A stretch of DNA of 36,541 bases, taken from assembly GCA_032718475.1 (NCBI GenBank), contig JAUCBJ010007467.1, positions 1 through 36,541 on the forward strand, written 5' to 3'. Shown here in pieces: positions 11,650 through 22,248 of the stretch. The notes below the pieces were generated by a model. It saw only the letters and a program-made list of their open reading frames with translations. It made no database searches and had not been told where the DNA came from. Source of the DNA: Nemertoderma westbladi. Its lineage: Eukaryota > Xenacoelomorpha > Nemertodermatida > Nemertodermatidae. Every line of letters begins with the position of its first letter. Within the stretch, counting starts at the first letter, position 1. Both the position numbers and the translations under genes were made by a program.

Positions 11650-13416
11650 GGTCGTTTTCATTATCAGTTCGATTATCGTTACCGGGTCTCTGATCGTGAT
11701 AAGTTACATTTTTGTTACCGGGTCTCTGATCAGTTACAGTATCATTACAGATTCTGCCAGGTTGGACATTATCATTATCAGGTCTCTGATCAGTTACATT
11801 ATCAATACCCCTTCTCTGATCAGTTACATTATAATTACCGGGTCTATGATCAGTTACATTATCATTACCGGGTCTCTGATCAGTTACATTATCATTACCG
11901 GGTCTATTAACAATTACATTTTCATTACAGAGTCTGTGAGGTTGGACAATATCATTACCGGGTCTTTGATCAGTTGCAATACCATTACCAGGTCTCTGAC
12001 CAGTTACATTATCATTACAAAGTATATGAGGTTCGACATTATCATTACCGGGTCTTTGATTAGTTACAATATCATTACCGGGTCTCTGACCGGTTACATT
12101 ATCATTACAGAGTCTGTGTGGTTGGACATTATCATTACCGGGTCTTTGATCCGTTACAATATCATTACCTGGTCTCTGATCAGTTACATTATCATTACAG
12201 AGTCGGTGTGGTTGGACAACATCATTACCGTTTCTATGACCAGTTACATTATCATTACCTGGTCTCTGATCAGTTACATTTTCTTTACACAGTATGCGAG
12301 GTTGGACATTATCATTACCGGGTCTTTGATCAGTTACAATATCATTACCTGGTCTCTGATCAGCTACATTATCATTACAGAGTCTGTGTGGTTGGACAAT
12401 ATCATTACCGTTTCGTTGACCAGTTACATTATCATTACCGGGTCTCTGATCAGTTACATTATCAATACAGTGACTATGATCATAATGTTGTACATTATCA
12501 TTACCGGGTCTATGATCGTGATCAGTTACATTATCTTTACCGGATCTCTGAGTAGTTGCATTACTATTGCATAGTCTGCCAGGTTCGACATTATCATTAC
12601 CGGGTCTCTGATCAGTTACATTATCATTTCCGGGTCTCTGATCAGTTACATTATCATTACCACCGGGTCTTTGATCAGTTACATTTTCATTACCGGCAGG
12701 TCTCCGATCGGTTACATTATCATTACCGGGTCTCTGATCAGTTACATTTCCATTACTGGCAGGTCTCTGATCAGTTACCTTATCATTACCGGGTCTCTGA
12801 TCAGTTACATTATCTTTACCGGGTCTATTAACAATTACATTTTCATTACAGAGTCTGTGACGTTGGACAATATCATTACCGGGTCTTTGATCAGTTGCAA
12901 TACCATTACCGGGTCTCTGACCAGTTACATTATCATTACAAAGTATATGAGGTTCGACATTATCATTACCGGGTCTTTGATTAGTTATAATATCATTACC
13001 GGGTCTCTGACCAGTTACATTATCATTACAGAGTCTGTGTGGTTGGACAATATCATTACCGTTTCGCTGATCAGTTACATTATCATTACCACCGGGTCTT
13101 TGATCAGTTACATTTTCATTACCGGCAGGTCTCCGATCGGTTACATTATCATTACCGGGTCTCTGATCAGTTACATTTCCATTACTGGCAGGTCTCTGAT
13201 CAGTTACCTTATCATTACCGGGTCTCTGATCAGTTACATTATCATTACCGGGTCTATTAACAATTACATTTTCATTACAGAGTCTGTGAGGTTGGACAAT
13301 ATCATTACCGGGTCTTTGATCAGTTACAATATCATTACCTGGTCTCTGATCAGCTACATTATCATTACAGAGTCGGTGTGGTTGGACAACATCATTACCG
13401 TTTCTATGACCAGTTA
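11650..13416 (-). repeat. 30-bp coding minisatellite in ORF2 of element A, proximal part
   Basis: About 59 degenerate 30-bp units. On minus each encodes a decapeptide close to DQRPGNDNVT, with a recurring variant that includes VQPHRLCNDN. I read the whole stretch in the frame of the downstream endonuclease and found no stop codon. Length variants seen are +3 bp (near 12660, 12693, 12755 and their repeats 429 bp on) and +6 bp (near 12510). Higher-order repeats are present: 12661-12895 recurs at 13090-13325, and 11901-12110 recurs at 12822-13030. The plus-strand frames that look open here (for example 11696-12574) are complements of this coding repeat and do contain stops. Confidence 0.9.
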
Positions 13417-15022
13417 TAGGGATGTCCCGGAATTCCGTTCCGGCCGGAATTCCGGCGGTTTTTGCCCGATTCCCGTTCCGGCCGGAATGGGGTCAATTCC
13501 GGCCGGAATTTTACCGGAATTGCCAGGTTCCTAACTAGTTTGATAGTTGCACATTTTGCACGTTGACACGCAGTGCTTTGCAGTTGCACGTTTGATATGT
13601 AACACATTTCCAAAAACATTTCACCTGGTAATCAAACTAAAATGGTCCCACCATATGTTACACCACCTACTGTAGTATTCATATACAATTCACAATAACC
13701 ATCGTAATTTACATTAACTAATGAAATGCATCAATAGGCCCGTGTCCCACTGGTCAGAATGTCAAAATGAATGCCTCCTTGCTCCATTGGTAACACAAGT
13801 CATAAGTCATTTGATAAAAAATATAAGATGTCTCTCACATTTACTGCATAGGCTATTTATACGCAAAGTAACCAATCACAGGCATCTTGCCGGATATAAC
13901 ACATGAGTCATTGTCAAAAGATGGAACATGGGACATAATCACATTCGACTCATCGGTCGTAACTTACGATTTACCAGTGGAGACGCCCCCATTGAAACCA
14001 ACGTGTTCCATAATTTATTCTGATTAAGACTTTATAAGACTTACCAGTGGAGCACGGGCCTTAAACGAGTGGTTTTTCCAATTTGCTGTTTACAATTTGC
14101 TTATAAAATGAGTTTTTTAGATTGATCTTACAATATTTTACATTGATTTTATATTATTTTACTTTGAATTAATTATTAAATAATATGATAATAATATGAT
14201 TGGTATTGTCCAACGTAACATATAGGATGATCCCTAAAGATTTGCAGCTTATTTCCATGGGGGTCCTTTATGTTACTTGGTTACAAATACAATATTACTC
14301 AATTACAATTACTACTCTAACTTAAAACTAATATAAACGTTATTACAACACGTACAGGTCCTGCGAGTGGTCTTTAGTTCAGTTCTGCGTCGAAGGTGCT
14401 GCATAATATAGTAGTTTGATTTTTATTTACAGCAAAGCTATTTCTTACCATAAATCTATTTATTCCCAGCAATAATTACACTGTAACATGTACTATTGCC
14501 CTCGTTTATTGTTTTGGCTCGAATAACATGTCACGGTAACATGCTCCTTTCCCGTAAAGATACCAGGATATTGCACCAAAGGACCTAATGACGCGAAACC
14601 ATAGGTTTTTGTTTAACGTAGGTTTTTAGGTATGAGTCTAAATGCTAATAACCTAACTTTTGGCCAAAGTTATAGATTTTAGAAAAAAATTTTATTGAAT
14701 TCCCTGTCGTTCAATGCCGAAGTACCATCCCGTCCCCATAATAGGCCATAACGTCCCAGGCCATTCTCCACTCCACCCACCTTAATTCCCCCCAAGGTTC
14801 TGATTCCATTCATCTCATTATCAAATTTAGCTTTAGAAATTAAAAAAAAAACATTTGTTTCACAAAAAATTGTAAAGTTTCTTGGGTCATTTAGTGTATT
14901 TCATTAATTATAGAAAATTCCGGTTCCGGCCGGAATTCCGGCCGGAATATTCCGGCATGTTGAATTCCGGTTCCGGTTCCGGTTCCGGCCGGAATCAAAA
15001 TATCGATTCCGGGACATCCCTA
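13417..15022. mobile_element. Non-autonomous hAT-type DNA transposon, 1,606 bp
   Basis: Termini are perfect 17-bp inverted repeats, TAGGGATGTCCCGGAAT at 13417-13433 and its complement at 15006-15022. They are flanked by an exact 8-bp duplication accagtta (13409-13416 and 15023-15030). An 8-bp duplication and a TAGGG terminus are the hAT signature. Both subterminal regions are filled with TTCCGG/CCGGAA motifs, including the palindrome TTCCGGCCGGAA at 13438-13449, which could be transposase-binding sites. No transposase-like ORF is present. Removing element plus one duplication (1,614 bp) restores the repeat array in phase. Confidence 0.9.
14213..14358 (-). mobile_element. 3' fragment of an element C-family copy inside the hAT element
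   Basis: This segment matches 7760-7905 closely, including tttgcagcttatttcca and gtcctttatgttacttggtt, in the same orientation. It is a fragment of the 3' untranslated region of an element C-type copy carried by the DNA transposon. Confidence 0.75.
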
Positions 15023-15030
15023 ACCAGTTA

Positions 15031-15620
15031 CATTATCATTACCTGGTCTCTGATCAGTTACATTTTCTTTGCACAGTATGCGAGGTTGGACATTATCATT
15101 ACCGTGTCTTTGATCAGTTACAATATCATTACCTGGTCTCTGATCAGCTACATTATCATTACAGAGTCTGTGTGGTTGGACAGTATCATTACCGTTTCGC
15201 TGACCAGTTACATTATCATTACCGGGTCTCTGATCAGTTACATTATCATTACAGAGTCTGTGTGGTTGGACAATATCGTTACCTGGTCTCTGATCAGTTA
15301 CAATTTCATTACAGAGTCTGTGTGGTTGGACATTATCATTACCGGGTCTTTGACCAGCTACATTATCATTACCGGGTCTCTGATCAGTTACTTTATCAAT
15401 ATCGGGTCTTTGATCAGTTACATTATCATTACTACAGAGTCTGCCAGGTTGGGCGACATCATTACCAGGTCTCTGGTAGGTTACATTATCATTTCCGGGT
15501 CTCGTTACCTTATTATCATTACTGAGTAATTGATCAGTTACAATATCATTACCTGGTCTTTGACCAGTTACATTATCATTACAGGATTTGTGAGATTCGG
15601 CATTAACATTACAGAGTCTA
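15031..15620 (-). repeat. 30-bp coding minisatellite in element A, distal part
   Basis: About 19 further units of the array, separated from the rest only by the hAT insertion and in the same reading phase. Units next to ORF1 are the most degenerate. No stop occurs in the minus frame between the ORF1 stop at 15638 and the insertion. In-frame ATG is also absent. Confidence 0.9.
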
Positions 15621-15631
15621 ATCCCGACCGT

Positions 15632-15640
15632 AATTAGTCA
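15632..15640 (-). other. ORF1 stop codon in a leaky TGA-CTA context
   Basis: ORF1 ends GAA TGA CTA ATT. UGA followed by CUA is an established readthrough-promoting context in animal and viral mRNAs (usually extended as UGA CUAG; here the next base is A). Downstream, the same frame stays open into ORF2. Readthrough is inferred, not shown. Confidence 0.5.
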
Positions 15641-16941
15641 TTCCGTTTGCGTAGACATCTCACCTGAACTACGACGAATACGTGTTAGCCGTTCAGGGGA
15701 TAGGGAGGGTATTGAAGCTGTTGGTAGAGTTGATCCACGACGGTTAACTCCGGTATCGGTTTGGTCTCCTTGGGTTTGGGAATTATCCCCGCGAACTATG
15801 TCGGCTTGACGCCGATCAGATTTTGATCGAGAAGATTCCACTACTGAGCCATTGATGATAACCCAGTGTTTGGCCGGGTAAGCGGCCTGGAGACGGCGCC
15901 GCTCCACACGTAGCTCGTATTGAAGACGGTTTTCTTCAGGAGTGTAGTCAGGAGAGATATACACTCCGATATACCTTTCAGACTGACGTAGTTCACGAGC
16001 TTTTCGTAGCAAAGCCGCCCGTTTCTCTAGAGTTAGTGTAGCTATTAGTGGTTTGTTCTGAGTGTTCTGACCCCCAATTAAGCGCTTTGTGGATATCTCC
16101 CCCTCCGTTATATTAATGCCGAGTGATGCAGCAATGTCAATTACAATTTGTTTGTCATCTTGATCCTGTAACAAGCTCGTACCCTTTATTACGATATTAT
16201 ACTTTCGCTTATTTTGTTCTGCCTCTTCTTCCTTTATCCGTTTCGATAGCACTGCGAGATTGGAGGTGTTTGTCGAAGTTTTAACTTTGGAAGAGTACGA
16301 AACGTGTGACCATGTGCCACCGTTATCAACTTCTGGATTCGGTGCTCCCTTCTGTGCACAATCCTTGGCATTTGTTATATCCATTCCAAGGTCATCAATT
16401 TTCTTTTGAGTTTCATCAACGTTGTTTTCAATATCCACACGTAATTCCTTTAGTCTGGAATAAGTCATTTCTTTATTGTCTCTAATCCTTTGCTCGAGTT
16501 TGGTTGATGCGCTGGCCATAAAGTCCAGTTGTTGCTGGAAGTCGAGAAGTTTGTCGTTAAGTCGCGTTTCAACCGAATCGAGGTCCTTTGTGAACCTAGT
16601 TATCCGTTGCCCAATACACCGACCACAATAGAAATCGACGCGACCGAAATCCGTCCCTCTTTCTGCGATACAGATCATTGCAATCTTACAACTTGCGCCG
16701 GAACAGCCAACCTCGATCTCCGTACTGCCGTAAGACCGTCGTCCCGCGTCAACGGTTTGTTCGGAGTCACGGTCGATGCTGGTGCCGGTTTATCGATGTT
16801 GACGCACTTTGCCGCATTGTTTGAGTAGCTTTTTCGACGAGTTGTATTCGTATTCCTTGCTGGCTCGGCGTCGTAGCCGGTCCGGTCGTTACCGGTATCT
16901 GTCAGACCCGCGCGCTTTCCGCCATGGCTCACTCGAGACAT
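15638..16941 (-). CDS. ORF1 protein of element A (coiled coil plus L1/CR1-type RNA-binding domains), one frameshift
   Basis: The main frame (16678-15638, 346 residues) starts just inside a Cys-containing segment (CSGASCK upstream, CGRC at residues 19-22). A charged coiled-coil-like region follows (about residues 25-95). Then comes an RRM-like part (KYNIVIKGTS, DKQIVIDIAASLGI, TKRLIGG, KPLIATLTLEKRAALLRKAREL) and a C-terminal domain (VYISPDYTPEENRLQYELR, WVIINGSVV), followed by a basic Ser/Thr-rich tail. This is the layout of nucleic-acid chaperone ORF1 proteins. A further 88 residues beginning MSRVSHGGKR (ATG at 16941) are open in the neighbouring frame, so one frameshift between about 16760 and 16675 is likely; alternatively translation starts at 16678. 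Confidence 0.7.
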
Positions 16942-17061
16942 AGCCCAATCGGATTCGCGAGTGAGTATGGGTGAGTATGGGTAATTACGGTATACGTAGT
17001 TAGACTTACTACAATGATTTAACTCAGTATTTAAGCCTAGCCTGTGCCTGTATTGCTCAAA

Positions 17062-18950
17062 TCTATCTAAGTTAAGTAGTCCAGATTCAGAAAAGTCATC
17101 TGGAGTTAGGTGGTGCCTAGGTTTGTAGTCTTTAATAAATCGTACTACTTTATTCTGCGCTACTTGTAATTTACATTTAAGCTTTTTGGTTAAGCCTTCA
17201 TACCAAGAAGAGCACGCATGCCGCATAGTCCATGTGACACTGTATTAAAGAAGAGCAAAGTAACTTGCGGGAGTCGGTGTTCAAACTATTTTGGTTTCTG
17301 TATAGAAACCGAAGCCTACTGTTAACTTTCGAGAAAATATTTTCACTGTACTTTCTCCTGATAAGCAGTTATCCAATGTGGCGCCTAAATATTTGACTTC
17401 CTTTTTATTTTCAATCTTATGTCCATTACTAGTGACTTCAAACTTAGTTACCTTCTTTAACTTTCTTTTAGAACCAAATAAAATACTTTCAGTCTTACCG
17501 TAGTGAATGGATAGCTTATTGTCAACCAACCACTCATTACAGGATTCTAGAACTGCACTTAACTTTTGGGAAATATGGATAGGATCTTTATGAGAGAAAA
17601 TAAGAGCACTGTCGTCGGCATATAAAATGAGTTTAAAATCGGGATCTATACTACTTATCATATCATTTACATAGCATACAAAAAGCAGAGGACCTAATAC
17701 TACCTTGCGGTACACCACAGGTAATCTCTTGTACAGTAGACGGCGATTTGCTAATGACTACAGTTTGACCTCTGTCTGACAGGTAGGACTTGAACCAGTC
17801 TATAGAACCTACACCCTGACACCCATCAGGCCTAACTTACCAAGCAGAATTTCGTGATCTACAGTCCCCACAGTCAGACAGTATCGAAAGCCTTTTGTAG
17901 GTCCAACATTACCATACCAGTATATAAACCCTTTGCGTTATTACATATAATTGTATCAGTTAAGTTAATAAGGCAGGTGTCTGTAGAATATGATTTACGA
18001 AAACCGGACTGAAGTTCATAGATCAGATTTAGCCTACTAAGATGTGCTTCCAGCTGTAGAAAAACAGAACGTTCTAGAATTTTAGATACAATACTTACAG
18101 ACTTAAGATACTAACAGGTCTGTAATTACAGGGTTCTACTTTACTATTCTTTTTATACAGAGGAACAACTAACAATAGCTAATTTCAGTTCGTCTGGTTC
18201 TACATTATCTACGATAGAGTAATTAATAATAAAAGTAATAGGCACTTTAAGTACTTCAGCACCATCCTTAAGAAAACGGGCAGGTATTAGGTCTAGACCG
18301 GTACTTTTTGAGGCTGATAGGCTAAGTAGATTTTGAAAAACGAAATCCTCAGAAACGGGTTTTAATAATAACTTTTCTAAATTTTGTAACTTTTCTAAAT
18401 AAAAATTATTTAGAGTTTCGGACCCTATACTATATTTATTACTTGATAACGGTAACTTCTTAATTAAATTAGAGGCAACATTAGTAAAATAATTATTAAA
18501 TAAATTACTAACTAGAGTATGATCATGAATCAGCTCACCGTTATCTTGCAGAACAATATTCGATTTAGATTTAAGGTTTTTATAACCTAAAGATTTTAGG
18601 GTAGACCATAGACTTTTAGGATTATCTTTATTCTCACTTATTTTGTTGTACAAATTTTCAGATTTAGCTTTTTTTATTTCCCGTTGGACAAGGTTTCTAT
18701 ATTTGCAGTAATTATTATAATCAGCTAAAACACGGTATTTCCTAAATGTATAGAAATAGTTATCTCTTTCTCTGATATTACTAAGAATACCCGTGGTCAT
18801 CCAGGGCTCAGTGCGTTGTTTAAGACTAATTTCTTTAATTGGTGCTACAGTATTAAGTGCCTTTAGAAATATATCTTTAAAAACAGTGTACGCAAGGTTA
18901 ATGTCAGCGGCCTTAAAACAGGGTTCCCAGTCAGAATTAACTAACAAACC
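17062..18950 (-). pseudogene. 5'-truncated, frameshifted reverse transcriptase of CR1-like element C
   Basis: Read on minus, it begins in the linker upstream of the RT (18947-18153, 264 residues, with TEPWMTTGIL, LWSTLKSLGY, FNNYFTNVA, ASKSTGLDLIPARFLKDGA). After several frame changes it continues with YKKNSKVEPCNYRPVSIL, ELQSGFRKSYSTD, MVMLDLQKAFDTV, SYLSDRGQTVV, TCGVPQG, and LGPLLFVCYVNDM ... YADD (17281-17718), then the C-terminal region up to LLNLD at the junction with element A. At least three frameshifts make it non-functional. The endonuclease is absent because the copy is truncated near 18950. The rest of the protein lies at 8013-8328. Confidence 0.85.
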
Positions 18951-20793
18951 TAAAAAGAGAGATCACAGATATGCCTAGTTAAAAGGTAAATATAATTAAT
19001 TAATATCATCGTCAGATCGTTGGTGTGTGGTTTAATGATGATTGTAGTTACTGTAGTGAAAAACATAAAATTATTAAAAGCATTTGTGTATTTGTTTACG
19101 TGATGAAATCTTAAATGACAAGTAAATAAACGACATACTGTACAACATATTAAGTAAGACAATAAATAACATTTAGTTTTGTAAGTTAAATTTCATTAGG
19201 AATATTTTTTAATACTCATTACAGTCATCAGTAGCGAATCCACGAATAATCAGCTCCGTTATCAAGCCCATTTGCCACAAAGGTACAAATAATCGAGACA
19301 CATCAATGAATTCGTACTTCGGTTGAGCGTTTACATTTGTCATTCAAATATATTTGTCAAACCTAAAAAATAATAATGTTGTGATTAGACACTTGAGTTC
19401 TGTATATTGTGGTAATTAGATGCCATTGTAAAATACTAAATATTGTGGTAATTAGATGCCTGTATCGAATTGTTGGGGTAGATTGCGGTAGATTGTAGTA
19501 GTTTGTGGTAGGTTGGGGTAATTAGTAGGACCCAAAGCGAACGCACAGATAGTTTTTTTACTAGTTTTCACAACAAAAATGTAGTATAGATTAACCTCCA
19601 ATAACCAGGAATTCAAATATGCAGCTAAAATTTATTTCAAAAGATAACGAAGAAAATTGTAAGAAAAATGGCAAAAATGTCCTATATAGGAAGCACTTTT
19701 TCCTATAGGAAGAAAAAAAAACTTCCTATTTAAGAAACCTACCCTAACTGGCTATGTATGAAAAGACAGAGATATTTTTCACAAATTTCCTCGGGGAAAT
19801 ATCTGGAAAAAAGACGGGAAAAATTTTCCAAAAAATTGTAAAGATTTTAGATAAACATGGTTTTCTCAATCAATTTTTTTTTATTAGGACTATACCAGTC
19901 AGCCAGTATACATAACAGCATAATCTGAGTATACAGTAATAAAATATAAATACCGGTACGAGTATTAAACAATACAAAGCATTCAAACTAATTTCACCAT
20001 TTTTTTTCAGGGAAAGGAGCAGGTTACATAGGCAGGCTTTTCTAACCGAAACAACAAACGGCCACTTTACCAATTGAGGGAAAGGATCAGGTTACAGATG
20101 CGGGCTTTTCTAACCAAAACAATAAACGATCACTTTACTAATTGAGGCTGAGGGAAACCATATGGCTGTATGGTCAGACAGTAGGTAGAAAAATGGTTAA
20201 TGAAAAAATTGTAAAAAGCGTTTCATAAAATACAAGTGGTACCGTATATATATAAATATATATATAAGCAGATAAGTTAAGTGTTTTAAGGGACGGTCAG
20301 ACGGTCCCCAAAGTAACAATACCCGCAGTAATTATTACAATACTGCAGCCAACATGCTGACATGAGTCTGTCAGTGTGGGGTCTGATACTACATCCTAAT
20401 GGAGTGATGGAAGCTGTTGCCAAGTGCCAGCGCCAGGCTGTGTTTATACACCTGTGGTGCCTGTACACCACACACCAATACTGGTGAACCGGTACAATAG
20501 GCCTAAACCTGCTAAATAACATCTGTCAGTACAGCAGTAATACATGTCAGCATGTAACAGTGTAATACTGCAGTCTGGCAGTTGTTAAAAATTCAGTGCC
20601 CCTGAAACAGGAAAGAGCCAAAATTTCAGGAAATCGATCGAAATATTTAGTAAATTTCGATACTAGGACTACCAGACTACTAGCTGACTAGCTACTAGCA
20701 GACTAGGTATCTCAAAATTTCATCGCTTTATTTAATAATTGTTTATTATAATACTGTAATAATCAAATAATTTCTTGTGGAAATAAAACAGCA
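18951..20793. other. AT-rich stretch upstream of PFAS
   Basis: It contains short repeated phrases (attgtggtaattagatgcc twice near 19407 and 19441), the two-copy repeat at 20011-20147 and an AT microsatellite near 20245-20270. A PFAS promoter or 5' untranslated exon should lie here or further upstream, but I cannot place it. Sequence just before the ATG (aaataaaacag) could be leader or a splice acceptor. Confidence 0.4.
20011..20147. repeat. 68-bp tandem duplication
   Basis: Two copies (20011-20078 and 20079-20147) share ggaaagg.(g/t)caggttaca, gggcttttctaacc, and cactttac.aattgagg, with scattered substitutions, so the duplication is not recent. Confidence 0.8.
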
Positions 20794-21807
20794 ATGGCCG
20801 GAACTATGATTTATCATTATTACCAAGTGCCTGGTCTGCCGCCAGGTAAGATCAATTCACTGGAATCAAAAATTATTGCAGCCACCGGCATCGAGGTATC
20901 TATAGAAACTGAGGTGTGTTTCAATGTAGAGGCGACAATTCCATTTCCTAAAGCCAATGAATTGATGTTGAAAAAACTTTTAGACAGCGAGGAATGTATA
21001 GAACGATTGGGAGTTGAGTCGAAACTTCTCGTCGGTCAATCGTCAGATATTCTTATCGAAATCGGCCCGCGACTAAACTTCGAGACGGCGTTCTCCACCA
21101 ACGCGGTCTCCATGTGCCGCGCCATAAACTGCTCGGAGGTGAACCGCATCGAGAAATCCTTGGTGTACCGGATCTCGGCGCGTCGACCGGGTGCGAGTTT
21201 AACGGCGGTGACGGACGCGATCCTCGGCTGTCTCCACGACCGGATGACCGAGATGCGCTACCCCGAACCGACGACTAGCTTCCGACTCCAACTCGACTCG
21301 AAACAATCCTGGTTCGAGGTCGACGTTTTGGGTCGTGGTCGCGCCGCGCTAATTGACGTAAACGACCAGTTGGGATTGGCGTTCGACGAATGGGATCTCG
21401 AGTTCTACACGACGTTGTTTCGGGAGAAGTTGCGCCGGAATCCAACCTCGGTGGAATGCTTCGATTTGGCGCAGTCGAACAGCGAACACTCGCGGCACTG
21501 GTTCTTCCGCGCGAAACTCCACATCGACGGGGAAACTATTCCCGACTCACTGTTCGATATGGTCGTTGCTACGCAACGCTTCTCCAATCAGAACAACGTT
21601 ATTAAGTTCTCGGATAACAGCAGTGCCATCCGGGGGTTCTCAGGTGTGTTTATAACTCCGGAATGTCCCGGGACGCCGAGCCCATTCCGGGAGCTGCGCG
21701 CCACCCGACACATCACCTTCACAGCGGAGACACACAACTTCCCCACCGGTGTGGCTCCGTTCCAAGGCGCTACTACTGGGACAGGAGGCCGCATACGGGA
21801 TGTACAG
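20794..21807 (+). CDS. PFAS: Phosphoribosylformylglycinamidine synthase, first coding exon (338 codons)
   Basis: PFAS (FGAM synthase) converts FGAR, glutamine and ATP to FGAM in cytosolic de novo purine synthesis. The exon encodes the N-terminal PurS-like domain (GPRLNF at 91-96, VSMCRA at 105-110), the linker domain (LHDRMTE at 147-153, ELGLA-like QLGLAFDEWDLEFY at 192-205, SNSEHSRHWFF at 228-238) and the start of the first synthetase domain (TAETHNFPTGVAPF at 310-323, GATTGTGGRIRDVQ at 325-338). It ends CAG|GTAACT, a canonical phase-0 donor, so the last three residues of the open frame are intronic. The ATG context (gcaATGg) is good and the length before the conserved block matches animal PFAS. 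The remaining roughly 1,000 residues should follow on later exons, none of which I find in the window. Codon use is GC-rich compared with the flanks, as expected for a conserved host gene. It could also be a truncated copy. Confidence 0.92.
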
Positions 21808-22090
21808 GTAACTAACTAAGTGTAGGTGCTAATATAATTTATAGCCTAGAGGACATCGTCATATAGTTAATTTAGTACCCACTGCTGTACTGGTAGTAAC
21901 TTCAGAACTTAAACTAATGTATTTTCTCCTAACATTTCAGCATTTTTAAAAACTTAAGTTAAAACTAACAAATAATTTGATTTGGCCTATTCTGTAATGG
22001 ATCGGATCCTGGTTGTCAATTTGCTGATTTGAAAAATGGTTATAGATTTTAATCCGACTTTTAAGCCAATCAGTAGTTTACCGGTAGGTA
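21808..22090 (+). other. Start of PFAS intron
   Basis: The sequence turns AT-rich at the donor. The non-LTR elements B and D and the other minus-strand elements that follow would all lie in this intron if the gene is complete, making it longer than 14.7 kb. Confidence 0.6.
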
Positions 22091-22125
<35 letters not shown>

Positions 22126-22248
22126 TTTACGCCATAAATATAGAGTACTGTATAGATACAAATTACGTAATAACAGAATACATATTACCGGTAATACTTT
22201 ACATAATTGGACAGACAGTAATATCCATATCCATGTCTTTAAAATTGT

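Larger units (their letters stand above)
8329..17061 (-). mobile_element. CR1-like non-LTR retrotransposon A, carrying a coding minisatellite and a hAT insertion
   Basis: Order on minus: short 5' leader (17061-16942), ORF1 (16941-15638), in-frame decapeptide repeat array (15620-11650, interrupted by a hAT element), endonuclease-reverse transcriptase (11649-8636), 3' untranslated region, and an (AATC)n tail at 8353-8331. A 4-bp tcta at 8325-8328 and 17062-17065 may be the target duplication. The element sits inside the reverse transcriptase ORF of element C, in the same orientation. The catalytic ORF is uninterrupted over more than 1,000 codons, so the copy is relatively young. Family: CR1/L2 group by ORF1 plus APE-type endonuclease plus RT organisation; the exact clade was not tested. 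Confidence 0.8.

Noticed and set aside
11696-13534. Long plus-strand ORFs rich in Ile/Ser/Tyr (11696-12574, 12671-13534, 14882-15529)
   Set aside because: They are the complement of the minus-strand coding repeat. They contain stops between them, and the last two run into or out of the hAT element.
16529-16828. Plus-strand ORF opposite ORF1 of element A
   Set aside because: It is antisense to a frame with clear ORF1 protein motifs.
20286-20522. 78-residue minus-strand ORF upstream of PFAS
   Set aside because: It has no recognisable motif, repeat or splice signals, and its length is compatible with chance.
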